31,549 nucleotides of DNA from JAJAZB01 sp964244295 (GTDB taxonomy: Bacteria; Bacteroidota; Bacteroidia; Cytophagales; Spirosomataceae), in contig CAXTIG010000061.1 in NCBI GenBank assembly GCA_964244295.1, positions 1 through 31,549 of the forward strand, written 5' to 3'. Made by a program: the position numbers and the translations under genes. Of the stretch, positions 15,715 through 23,107 are shown piece by piece. The notes below the pieces were generated by a model, which was not told the DNA's origin, made no database searches, and was given only the letters and a program-made list of their open reading frames with translations. Position 1 is the first letter of the stretch. Each line of letters opens with the position of its first letter.

Positions 15715-15740
15715 GGGAAGTTTTACCACCCAACCTCACC

Positions 15741-17009
15741 GTGGCACCATCCCCCGCGCCCGCGCCGTTTACGGCCCACCAGAAAATCGTGGTTTTTTTA
15801 CTGGCCTTCACCCAGTTTACCGTCATCCTCGACTTCATGATTATGTCGCCGTTGGGTGATATTCTCATGAAATCACTCCACCTGAAGCCCGCGCATTTCG
15901 GGCTGGCGGTGTCGGCCTACGCATTCAGTGCCGGAATTTCCGGCTTGCTGACGGCGGGCTTCGCCGATCGTTTCGACCGCAAGAAACTGCTCCTGTTTTT
16001 TTACACCGGTTTCATTCTCGGCACGGTGCTGTGCGGGCTGGCTAATTCGTACCCGTTGCTGGTTGCGGCCCGCATCATCACGGGGCTGTTTGGTGGGGTC
16101 ATCGGGTCCGTTTCGATGGCGATCATCACCGACCTGTTTACGCTTCAGCAACGGGGCCGTGTGATGGGTTTCGTGCAGATGGGCTTCGGTGCCAGCCAGG
16201 TGCTGGGCGTGCCCATTGGGCTGTATTTGGCCAATCTGCTGGGCTGGGAGGCCACCTTTTTCATGGTAGCAGCGCTGGCAGTGCTCGTCGGCGCGGGAAT
16301 TTGGCTCAAACTGCAACCCATTACTGCGCACCTGGCCCTGCAACAGCGCCAAAGCGCCTTGACGCACTTGACGAACACCGTCGCCAACCGCTCGTACCGC
16401 ATCGGGTTTACGGCCACGGCGCTGCTTTCCATCGGCGGTTTCATGATGATGCCGTTTGGGAGCGCGTTTGCCATCAACAACCTGCGCATCAGTCAGGAGC
16501 AACTGCCGCTGCTGTTCCTGGTTTCGGGACTGAGTTCCCTGGTGATTATGCCCCTGGTGGGTCGCCTTAGCGACCGCATCGACAAGTTCACGCTCTTTGC
16601 CGGGGCCACGGCCTGGATGGTGGTGATGGTGCTGGTCTACACCCACCTGTCGGTAACGCCACTGTGGGAAGTTCTGATTTTCAACGTCCTGATGATGATG
16701 GGCATCATGAGCCGGATGATTCCTTCGACCGCCCTGATGAGTGCCATTCCCAACCCCCGTGACCGGGGGGCGTTCATGAGCATCAACGCCTCGCTTCAGC
16801 AGGTGGCCGGGGGCGTGGCCGCCGCCTTTGCGGGCTGGATCGTCGTGCAGAAATCCCCCGCCAGCCCCCTGGAACACTACGACACGCTGGGCTACGTCAT
16901 TGTGGGCGTTTCGCTGCTGACCGTTTTTCTGGTGTACCGGGTGAGTCGCTTAGTGAAAAAGCAGGATGTACAAAGGTCGGCACCGGAGGCCAGCCTTTCG
17001 GAGTTATAG
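15741..17009 (+). CDS. MFS transporter, DHA-type drug exporter
   Basis: This 422-residue protein has 12 predicted hydrophobic segments. Major Facilitator hallmarks are FTQFTVILDFMIMSPLGD in span 1 (the D-x-M-I-M pattern of DHA1/AraJ-like exporters), GFADRFDRKK in loop 2-3, AARIITGLFGGVIGS in span 4, and the repeated loop motif GRLSDRIDK in the C-half. It is probably a proton-coupled efflux pump of the inner membrane; the substrate is unknown. The GTG at 15741 is chosen as start; the 37 residues upstream in frame translate an inverted repeat. The ORF ends in a short polar tail. It is divergent from the TonB receptor gene and followed by about 200 bp with no gene (only a GGGGC-AGC-GCCCC stem near 17055) before the higB promoter. 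Confidence 0.9.
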   Translation: MAPSPAPAPFTAHQKIVVFLLAFTQFTVILDFMIMSPLGDILMKSLHLKPAHFGLAVSAYAFSAGISGLLTAGFADRFDRKKLLLFFYTGFILGTVLCGLANSYPLLVAARIITGLFGGVIGSVSMAIITDLFTLQQRGRVMGFVQMGFGASQVLGVPIGLYLANLLGWEATFFMVAALAVLVGAGIWLKLQPITAHLALQQRQSALTHLTNTVANRSYRIGFTATALLSIGGFMMMPFGSAFAINNLRISQEQLPLLFLVSGLSSLVIMPLVGRLSDRIDKFTLFAGATAWMVVMVLVYTHLSVTPLWEVLIFNVLMMMGIMSRMIPSTALMSAIPNPRDRGAFMSINASLQQVAGGVAAAFAGWIVVQKSPASPLEHYDTLGYVIVGVSLLTVFLVYRVSRLVKKQDVQRSAPEASLSEL

Positions 17010-17163
17010 TCGGCTGGCAAGCGCGGCCCTGCTTAGTTACGGCGGCTCTTCAGCGGGGCAGCGCCCCGGAACAACGCCGGGAATCGGAGAAGAAATTCAA
17101 GGTGATTTTTTTGCTGACGCAACAGGCGGAGCGGAGTTAAACTTCCCGAAGGTTTGGGAAACG

Positions 17164-17194
17164 TTGCCAATCGAAAACACATTGTTTACTTTTG
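17164..17194 (+). promoter_or_regulatory. Consensus Bacteroidota promoter of higB
   Basis: TTG at 17164-17166, a 20-bp spacer and TACTTTTG at 17187-17194 match the Bacteroidota housekeeping sigma consensus at every fixed position. Transcription would start near 17201, leaving about a 10-base leader before the ATG at 17211. A small inverted motif GTTTACTTTTGGTAAAC (17184-17200) overlaps the -7 box and is a candidate operator for autoregulation. Confidence 0.75.
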
Positions 17195-17210
17195 GTAAAC
17201 CTCTTCGTTC

Positions 17211-17531
17211 ATGTTCAACATTATTGCCCGAAGAACTTTACTTGATTACGCAGCGCAATACCCTGAATCAGCGGCGGCACTTCTTGAATTGTACGATGAA
17301 CTGGTCAGGGCTGACTTTCAAAATTTCAATGCACTCAAAAAAGTGTATGGAAACGCGAGTATCGTGGGCGACAGCCGGGTCATCTTCAACGTGATGGGAA
17401 ACAAATACCGTCTTATCGTGCGCATCAGTTTTCTTCACAAACGAATGATGATTAAGTGGTTCGGAACGCATCAAGAATACGATGGGATAGATGCGGCAAC
17501 GGTGGAGCACATTCCCCCAACCACGCTTTGA
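17211..17531 (+). CDS. higB: HigB-family toxin (mRNA interferase)
   Basis: This 106-residue protein matches the HigB_toxin family (PF09907 type), RelE-fold ribosome-dependent mRNA endonucleases. Family signature segments are present in order: FNIIARRTLLDY at the N-terminus, KKVYGNASIVGDSRVIFNVMGNKYRLIVRI in the centre (about 43-72), and KWFGTHQEYDGIDAATV near the C-terminus. Length is typical and the gene looks intact. It is followed 27 bases later by an XRE-type antitoxin gene, the toxin-first order normal for HigBA. A small inverted repeat overlapping the promoter suggests autoregulation by the antitoxin. Confidence 0.92.
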   Translation: MFNIIARRTLLDYAAQYPESAAALLELYDELVRADFQNFNALKKVYGNASIVGDSRVIFNVMGNKYRLIVRISFLHKRMMIKWFGTHQEYDGIDAATVEHIPPTTL

Positions 17532-17558
17532 CCTTCAGTAAACTTCTTAAAACCGACG

Positions 17559-17915
17559 ATGAACGTTCGACTTATCAAAACAGAAAAAGAGTACGACGAC
17601 GCGCTACAACGTGCCGACGAGATTTTCAATGCCGCACCGGGAACCCCGGAAGGGGACGAGGTTGAATTGCTGTTTCTGGTGATTAAAGAGTACGAAGACA
17701 AGCATTATCCCATTCCCCCACCCGACCCCATCGAAGCCATCAAATTCAGAATGGCCGAAAAAGGGCTGAAACCCAAAGACCTGACCGACCTCATCGGCAG
17801 CAAGGGCTACGTCTCGGCCATCCTGAACCGGAAGAAACCGATGACCCTGAAAATGGCCCGGCTGTTTCACCAGAAACTGGGTATTTCGGCGGAGGTGTTG
17901 CTGGCGGGGGATTGA
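17559..17915 (+). CDS. higA: HigA-family antitoxin, XRE helix-turn-helix
   Basis: This 118-residue protein has an N-terminal acidic region (TEKEYDDALQRADEIFNAAPGTPEGDEVELL, the typical toxin-binding arm of Bacteroidota HigA). A conserved proline-rich linker follows (YPIPPPDPIEAIKFRMAEKGL), then a C-terminal helix-turn-helix (about 70-112: KDLTDLIGSKGYVSAILNRKKPMTLKMARLFHQKLGI). It should neutralise HigB and repress the shared promoter. It is 27 bases downstream of higB and followed at once by the C-terminal fragment of a different (Txe/YoeB) toxin. It appears complete. Confidence 0.92.
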   Translation: MNVRLIKTEKEYDDALQRADEIFNAAPGTPEGDEVELLFLVIKEYEDKHYPIPPPDPIEAIKFRMAEKGLKPKDLTDLIGSKGYVSAILNRKKPMTLKMARLFHQKLGISAEVLLAGD

Positions 17916-17923
17916 GGAAACCG

Positions 17924-18004
17924 CGAATCACCGACGAACACCACTTGGTGTACGTAGTCACTGAGGAGGAAATCGTCTTGGTGCAGTGTCTTTGTCATTA
18001 TTGA
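17924..18004 (+). pseudogene. C-terminal relic of a Txe/YoeB toxin gene
   Basis: Just after higA, the frame starting CGA at 17924 reads 26 codons to TGA at 18002-18004. It begins RITDEHHLVY and ends VQCLCHY. This is the C-terminus of Txe/YoeB RelE-fold toxins (family pattern RRI-x-x-EHRLVY ... CR-x-HY). There is no start codon and no N-terminal half; upstream bases run directly into higA. The cognate Phd/YefM-type antitoxin is absent too. It is too short for ORF finders. The following 116 bases to the opposing gene hold nothing recognisable. The relic suggests an earlier toxin-antitoxin pair was overwritten when higBA arrived, or by deletion. Confidence 0.72.
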
Positions 18005-18120
18005 CGGGGGCTATACCTTCCACTGGATTCAGTTCGGTTTTGATAGCATTGGGAGTTTTACAAGTAACCGTCTATCACAAGTGCGAATGGACTTATTTTA
18101 TCGCATGATGTGCAAGGGTC

Positions 18121-19746
18121 TCAGAAGTTTATCTGTACTCCGATGTATAAATTCGGAGTTCCATCAAGCGTAAATTTTAAATCTTCTTCAAGCGCAGTGG
18201 TGCTTGGAACGAATTTGCCTACTGCGTAATTTGTGAGCGTTTTTTTCCAAGACCATATGGCACCCCCGGAGATAACAATCGGTTTTTCCCAACGCAATCT
18301 AACTCCAACACCTGCCAGTAAACTCGGACGGCCTTTTCCAGTGCCTACACCTAATTGAAATACAGGATGTGTCAAGCCTGAGAATGCGTTTAATGTCAAA
18401 TTTAGCATACCCGCTGCGACGACCGGAAGCTTCTCTCTACCTTCAGTAATTGTCAGGCTGTCGCCGAGAATCTGCGTTCCAAAAATTGGGTACTTGACAT
18501 TGGTGTAATAGAAACCCGTTGAAAATTCAGGAATTAATGTCTGATGGGTACGAATCCTGATCTCACCGACGACTACGTCAGTTGATTCATTTATTTGAAT
18601 CTGCTCATCCTTAAATACCACATCTCGTTTCCTGATAGCTAAGGTAACGTCCTGCATTTTACTTCCAGAAACCGTAAATCGTTTCAAAATAAACGTATTT
18701 TGAAACGTATTCACTTCTTCGCCCATTCGCATATCGGCTGATTTCAATACGGTGTTCATACCCGCTGAAAGGGACTGCATGGCGTGTACAATTTCTTCAC
18801 GCCTTTTTTGCACGACTTCACATTCATTGATGAAACGTTCAAGTACGTTTAGAGAGTAAGCCGCAAAGAATTTGCACTTGCCGGTACGGTTGGTGATGTC
18901 CGGCTCTGATTCAAGAATTTTCTTGAATCCATCGAGTTCTTCCCGGCTTTTCTTGTTAAAATTTTCAAGATTTGCCACAATTCTATCGTATTTCTGTAAA
19001 CTCAACAAGAGCGATAGTGTTTCTTCTTTTGAATTATTAACTTGAGAAATTGCGAACTTTATAGAATCTACAAACTGCTTTTGATAAAAGAAACTATCCA
19101 CATCGTACACCTTTTTGATAACAAGACTGAGGGGATTCAAGCAGTCAATTTCTCTACTCAATAAATATTTCCATTCGATTAGCTTTTCTGATTTTACCCG
19201 TATCGCCTTATTTGTTTTATCCTTAGCATCTTTTAATACCTCTTGTTCGTAATTTTTGGGTTTTTCCTCATTTTTCACAGATATCAATTTTGGACTATCA
19301 CTAGTTTTAGATTTAAATTCTTCAGCAGTACTCTTTTCCAGAAGATCAATACCTTTACTTTTCTCCTGATCAAGCGAAGGAAGTTCATTCACGGCGGTTT
19401 TTATTATTTTCACAAAGTCTTCAATTGCCTTAAAACTCGGATCTATCATCATCGTATCTGAAATAGAAATGACATACTTGAAAGGATTGTAGCAGTTGAT
19501 GGCAAAAGTAATTTTTTTATCGCGGGTAGGAACGCTTAAAATTAATTTGTCGTCTAACGATTTCTGCTGCTTGTTCTTAACATCCCGGTCAATGCTGTAA
19601 AAAAACATCTTTTGGTCGAAGTCAGGCCGAAGTTGGATGAATTCAGTTGCCTTAGACGCATCGAGCAGTTCGTCAGTTGGGTTTTGAGCCATCGCTCCGA
19701 ACCCTAGCGAAAAGATACAGACAACGAGGGCGGTACAGGTTTTCAT
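18121..19746 (-). CDS. Secreted protein of unknown function, AT-rich gene
   Basis: This 541-residue protein begins with a clear signal peptide (MKTCTALVVCIFSLGFGAMAQ). It has a lysine/glutamate-rich middle with probable long helices or coiled coil (about 80-340). It ends in a glycine- and aromatic-rich strand region (about 400-541: STGFYYTNVKYPIFG, LGVGTGKGRPSLLAGVGVRLRW) finishing with PNLYIGVQINF, like an outer-membrane barrel or porin-like end. I recognise no family. The gene is far more AT-rich than its surroundings: bases 19021-19080 have 16 G+C of 60, against 38 of 60 at 4201-4260 in metH. With the adjacent toxin-antitoxin block this suggests lateral transfer. The ATG at 19746 is chosen because it begins the signal peptide. 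It could form a periplasm-spanning envelope structure; function is unknown. Confidence 0.8.
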   Translation of the reverse strand: MKTCTALVVCIFSLGFGAMAQNPTDELLDASKATEFIQLRPDFDQKMFFYSIDRDVKNKQQKSLDDKLILSVPTRDKKITFAINCYNPFKYVISISDTMMIDPSFKAIEDFVKIIKTAVNELPSLDQEKSKGIDLLEKSTAEEFKSKTSDSPKLISVKNEEKPKNYEQEVLKDAKDKTNKAIRVKSEKLIEWKYLLSREIDCLNPLSLVIKKVYDVDSFFYQKQFVDSIKFAISQVNNSKEETLSLLLSLQKYDRIVANLENFNKKSREELDGFKKILESEPDITNRTGKCKFFAAYSLNVLERFINECEVVQKRREEIVHAMQSLSAGMNTVLKSADMRMGEEVNTFQNTFILKRFTVSGSKMQDVTLAIRKRDVVFKDEQIQINESTDVVVGEIRIRTHQTLIPEFSTGFYYTNVKYPIFGTQILGDSLTITEGREKLPVVAAGMLNLTLNAFSGLTHPVFQLGVGTGKGRPSLLAGVGVRLRWEKPIVISGGAIWSWKKTLTNYAVGKFVPSTTALEEDLKFTLDGTPNLYIGVQINF

Positions 19747-19839
19747 GGCCGGGAGGGGGTGTTTGATTTGACTTGACAAACATATCCCCGCAATACCCAG
19801 AAAAGCACCGGGAAAAACACCCTTTTTTATCCCGTATTT

Positions 19840-21189
19840 TCACCCCGCCCCCTGCCAAACCCCATACACCCCCACACCCAAAATCGCCGCAATGCTCACC
19901 CAGAGCCACAAATCATAGCCCCACGAAGGCCGCAGCGCATCGGGCAGCCGCCGGTAGCGAAACTGCCAGGCCGCCCACACCACCACGATGAGCAGCACCG
20001 AAGTAGCCACGCCGCCGAGCAGAATCATCAACACGGGCACCTGTAAAAACAAAAACAGCACGCACCACACCGCCGGAAACACCCAGGCCAGCACCGCGAT
20101 GGCCCGGCGCTGCACGCCCGGTTTTTTCAAATCCAGCCAGCCGAATTGCCCCAGCGCATCGGCGTACAGCCGCGCCCAACTGGCGTTGGCCGTGAAGAGG
20201 GTGGAGTACAGCACGAAAAACGCCCCGACCAGAAAAATCCACTTCGCCCCCGGCCCCAGCGTGACCGTAAACAGCCGCGAGAGCGTTTCGACCATCGCGT
20301 AGCCTTCGGGAATCGGGCCGCGCTCGTGGAGCAGCGAAGCGCCCAGCAGGTAAAACGCCGCCGTGACGAGCGTGTACACCACCATCGAAGCGAGCGCGTC
20401 GAGGTACATGACCCGAATCCAGCCCCGCGCCCGCTCGGTCCAGGCGGGCGTGGCTTCGTAGGGGCCGACGTGCGTGGCGTAGCCTTTTTCGAGGCACCAG
20501 TACGCGTAGTACATGATTTCATCGCCGCCCACGCCCGTGATGCCGAAAGCCGCCAGCGCCACGCCCACCGTTTCGGGCGGGAGGCGGAAGGTCAGCCCCT
20601 CGGCCAGTTGCGCGCCCGTGATGGCGTAGGGTGTGTTTTGGAGCAAAAACAGTGAGAGCAGGATGGTGCCGGTAAATAGCCCAATCATCAACAGCGAGCC
20701 TTTTTCGACCCAGCCGTACCGGCCCTGGTAAATCAGCAATGCCGCCGAAAGGGCCGCCAGCACCGCCCAGAGGTTGGGACCGAGCGCCGGGAACGCCATG
20801 TGCAGCACCAGCGCCACGCCGCCCACGATGCCACCGACCTGGAGAAATTTCAGGGCTTGCAACGCCAGCCAGAGCCAGAGCGTCCAGTGGGCTTTGCCCA
20901 GGCGCAAACCCGGCAGTTCGTTGAGCGAGCGCATGGTGGTTTGCCCGGAGTAGATGGCGTTTTTGCCAAATTCCAGTTGCAAGGCCACTTTCATGAAGCA
21001 ACTGACCAGAATGACCCAAAACGTGGCGAACCCAGCCTTCGCGCCGAGCGCGGTCGTCGCAATCAGTTCGCCGGAGCCGACGATGGCTGCCGAAAGAATG
21101 AACCCCGGGCCGAGTTGGCGGAGTTGACCGGGGAGGGTGAGGGGGGCGGGGCGGGTGAGGGGCTGGGCTTGGGGAGGTAACGCGGACAC
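19840..21189 (-). CDS. Divergent Nramp-fold transporter
   Basis: This 449-residue protein of about 11-12 hydrophobic spans aligns with Nramp/MntH in overall organisation (GPGF at the head of span 1, long amphipathic spans, terminal YDLWLWVSIAAILG). It lacks the metal-binding residues, however. The span-1 DPGN motif is replaced by GSGE (AAIVGSGELIATT), and the span-6 MPH motif by GDE (ITGVGGDEIMYYAYW). It therefore probably does not carry Mn2+ or Fe2+ in the classic way; the substrate is unknown, and acidic residues (Glu in both half-motifs) may replace the site. Translation starts at a GTG (21189). A TACCTTTC box lies about 27 bases upstream. It is followed by the AT-rich secreted-protein gene's upstream region on the same strand. 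Confidence 0.82.
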   Translation of the reverse strand: MSALPPQAQPLTRPAPLTLPGQLRQLGPGFILSAAIVGSGELIATTALGAKAGFATFWVILVSCFMKVALQLEFGKNAIYSGQTTMRSLNELPGLRLGKAHWTLWLWLALQALKFLQVGGIVGGVALVLHMAFPALGPNLWAVLAALSAALLIYQGRYGWVEKGSLLMIGLFTGTILLSLFLLQNTPYAITGAQLAEGLTFRLPPETVGVALAAFGITGVGGDEIMYYAYWCLEKGYATHVGPYEATPAWTERARGWIRVMYLDALASMVVYTLVTAAFYLLGASLLHERGPIPEGYAMVETLSRLFTVTLGPGAKWIFLVGAFFVLYSTLFTANASWARLYADALGQFGWLDLKKPGVQRRAIAVLAWVFPAVWCVLFLFLQVPVLMILLGGVATSVLLIVVVWAAWQFRYRRLPDALRPSWGYDLWLWVSIAAILGVGVYGVWQGAG

Positions 21190-21215
21190 GAGGTGGGGAG
21201 GGTTAGAGGTGCGGG

Positions 21216-21246
21216 GAAAGGTACGCAGGGTGGGGGAATTTGGAAA
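21216..21246 (-). promoter_or_regulatory. Candidate promoter of the Nramp-like gene
   Basis: On the minus strand TACCTTTC (21223 to 21216) is a one-mismatch TAnnTTTG box. TTT (21246 to 21244) lies 20 bp upstream. It has the same form and spacing as the box before the MFS gene. Confidence 0.4.
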
Positions 21247-21258
21247 ACAATCCCCGGT

Positions 21259-21354
21259 CTGTCACCCAGAGCGCAGCGAAGGACCTTTCGCGGTTGTAAT
21301 CAAGCTACTTGGTTGGTAAGCGCGAAAGATCCTTCGCTGCGCTCTGGATGACAG
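21259..21354. repeat. Inverted repeat, GTCATCC family
   Basis: Arms 21259-21292 and 21321-21354 pair over 34 bp with two mismatches (both C/T), around a 28-bp loop. The arm core (CAGAGCGCAGCGAAGGA) is the same family as 24645-24771 but with the ending CTTTCGCG. It lies between the Hsp20-like gene and the Nramp-like gene, on the promoter side of the latter. Confidence 0.92.
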
Positions 21355-21367
21355 GCTACGGGAAAAT

Positions 21368-21402
21368 AAAAAAGCCGCCTCCCTCTCAGGAAAGCGGCTT
21401 TT
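21368..21402 (-). terminator. Intrinsic terminator after the Hsp20-like gene
   Basis: AAGCCGC (21372-21378) pairs with GCGGCTT (21394-21400), and the flanking A and T runs extend the stem. On the minus strand the stem is followed by TTTTTTATTTT, a standard Rho-independent layout 18 bases after the hsp20-like stop codon. Confidence 0.82.
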
Positions 21403-21419
21403 CACCAAAATCAAAACCC

Positions 21420-21812
21420 TCAATATTCAATCTCCACGTGTTTCTGAAAACCCTTCGTCATGTTGTTGAAGGGCAGGAACACGCGCCATTGGCCTTCGCC
21501 GTAGCGGGCCGAGATGTTTTGCAGGTCCACGTCGTTGGGCAGAATCAGGTTGCCCACCAGGTCGGGCAGGAAGGTTTCGGCCTCGGCTTCTTCGCGGGCC
21601 AGCACCGGGCGCAACTGGTAGAGCCAGAGCCGCCCGTCGGTTACGTCCACGTGCAGGTCGTCGGCCTCGACGCCGGGCAGGCGCACGAGCACCTCGTAGC
21701 CTTCGGGTTGCTTGCTCACGTTCAGCGTCGATTGGCTGCGGCCGCCGCCCAGGGTGTTGAGCAGGTCGATGCTGGCTAAGATTTGTTGCGGAATTTGTAT
21801 GATCGGCTTCAT
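21420..21812 (-). CDS. Hsp20 / alpha-crystallin-like protein
   Basis: This 130-residue protein has an alpha-crystallin-type domain (about 28-120). It includes STLNVSKQPEGYEVLVRLPGVEADDLHVDVTDGRLWLY, which matches the strand pattern of small heat-shock proteins, and NLILPNDVDLQNISARYGEGQWRVFLP, which is the usual P-x-DVD...A-x-(Y/F)-x-(N/E)GVL-like segment in variant form. A final VEIEY resembles the I-x-I tail motif. It is probably a holdase chaperone or Hsp20-like structural protein in the cytosol. The ATG at 21812 begins the conserved MKPIIQIPQ; longer in-frame starts run into the shared promoter region with metF. It is divergent from metF and ended by an intrinsic terminator. Confidence 0.8.
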   Translation of the reverse strand: MKPIIQIPQQILASIDLLNTLGGGRSQSTLNVSKQPEGYEVLVRLPGVEADDLHVDVTDGRLWLYQLRPVLAREEAEAETFLPDLVGNLILPNDVDLQNISARYGEGQWRVFLPFNNMTKGFQKHVEIEY

Positions 21813-21953
21813 GGAAAGTCCTGTTTGCTTGGTTAGAAGTACGATAAAAACCCCGTTCCGGCCCTGGTGGTGCGCCATTTCGTCGTTAAAATTTCTTAAA
21901 TCCCGCGCTCGGGGCGTCAATTTGACCGAAACCGTCCCCGAATGCGCCCATCG

Positions 21954-21984
21954 TTGGAAAGCCCACCGGGCGGCGGTAATTTTG
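21954..21984 (+). promoter_or_regulatory. Consensus Bacteroidota promoter of metF
   Basis: TTG at 21954-21956, a 20-bp spacer and TAATTTTG at 21977-21984 match TTG-N20-TAnnTTTG at every fixed position. The start is predicted near 21991, leaving a leader of about 28 bases, too short for a riboswitch. Confidence 0.75.
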
Positions 21985-22018
21985 TGGCTCTTAAAATGCG
22001 TGGCTTTTTTTCCCCAGA

Positions 22019-22972
22019 ATGACTAAAATCACCGAATACTTACGCGTCGCCGAGGGTAAACCGCTGTTTTCCATTGAAATCATCCCACCGCTGAAGGGCG
22101 AAAGCATCCGAACGCTGATGGACACGCTGGAGCCACTGATGGAATTTAAGCCGCCTTTCGTCGATGTGACCTACCACCGCGAGGAGTACATGGAAAAAAT
22201 TGTGGACGGGCAAATCGCCCGGATTCCCATCCGCAAACGGCCCGGCACGGTGGGTATCTGCGCCTCGCTGATGCAGCGCTTCGGGGTCGATGCAGTGCCG
22301 CACGTGATTTGTGGCGGCTTTACGAAGGAAGAAACCGAGGATTTCCTGTTCGATCTGCACTACCTCGGCGTCGAAAACGTGCTCGTGTTGCGGGGCGACC
22401 CCATCAAGGGCAACGCGCATTTTACGCCCGAAAAAGGCGGCCACGCCTACGCCACCGACCTCATCCGGCAGGTGGTGGACATGAACCGGGGCAAACTGCT
22501 CCACGAAGAAACCCAGGCCAGCCCGACCAATTTCTGCATCGGCGTGTCGGGCTACCCCGAAAAACACTTCGAGGCCCCCAACCGCAACGCCGATTTCAAG
22601 TTCCTGAAACAAAAGGTGGAACTCGGGGCGGAATACATCGTGACGCAGATGTTTTTCGACAACCGGAAGTATTTTGAGTTCGTCGAAAAATGCCGGGAGG
22701 CCGGCATCACCGTGCCGATCATTCCGGGCCTGAAGCCGCTTTCCACCAAAAAACAACTCACCGCCCTCCCGCGTATTTTCCACCTCGACATCCCCGACGA
22801 CCTCGAAACCGCCGTTCAAGCCTGCGCGACCGACAAGGACGTGCGGCAGGTGGGCATCGAGTGGGGCATTCAGCAATGCCGCGAACTGCTCGCCGCCGGG
22901 GCACCCGTCCTCCATTTTTACACGATGGGCAAGTCGGACAACGTGCGGAAGATTGCGGAAGCGGTGTTTTGA
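22019..22972 (+). CDS. metF: 5,10-methylenetetrahydrofolate reductase
   Basis: This 317-residue FAD enzyme reduces 5,10-methylene-THF to 5-methyl-THF, the methyl donor for methionine synthase (metH at 3770). Family motifs are visible: FSIEIIPPLKG at the N-terminus (catalytic Glu region), FVDVTYHREEYM, ENVLVLRGDPI (about residues 119-129), GVSGYPEKHFEAPN, GAEYIVTQMFFDN and IPIIPGLKPLSTKKQ. Length fits the bacterial MetF type lacking the eukaryotic regulatory domain. The start at 22019 is supported by the promoter at 21954-21984. Downstream lies the HMG-CoA lyase gene on the same strand, separated by a repeat block; co-transcription is possible. Confidence 0.96.
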   Translation: MTKITEYLRVAEGKPLFSIEIIPPLKGESIRTLMDTLEPLMEFKPPFVDVTYHREEYMEKIVDGQIARIPIRKRPGTVGICASLMQRFGVDAVPHVICGGFTKEETEDFLFDLHYLGVENVLVLRGDPIKGNAHFTPEKGGHAYATDLIRQVVDMNRGKLLHEETQASPTNFCIGVSGYPEKHFEAPNRNADFKFLKQKVELGAEYIVTQMFFDNRKYFEFVEKCREAGITVPIIPGLKPLSTKKQLTALPRIFHLDIPDDLETAVQACATDKDVRQVGIEWGIQQCRELLAAGAPVLHFYTMGKSDNVRKIAEAVF

Positions 22973-23107
22973 ATGTGCGAATTTCTAATGTGCAAATTTC
23001 TAATGTGAAATGCCACGGTGTAACCGCAGGCATCTTCATTCGCACATTTGCATATTGGAAATTCGCACATTTTCATTCGCACATTGGCACATTCGCACAT
23101 TTTCAAA
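22973..23107. repeat. Hairpin with AATGTGC tandem-repeat arms
   Basis: The left side has three copies of a unit like AATTTCTAATGTGC (22973-23011). The right side (about 23037-23107) has inverted copies (CGCACATT, TTGGAAATTCGCACATT and related). The unit is shared with the hairpin at 29168-29234. The right side runs up to, and probably into, the 5' end of the HMG-CoA lyase gene. Confidence 0.85.

Noticed and set aside
17010..17163. Possible gene remnant or terminator after the MFS gene
   Set aside because: Only a 6-bp GGGGC stem without a T-run and no conserved translation in any frame; left unassigned.
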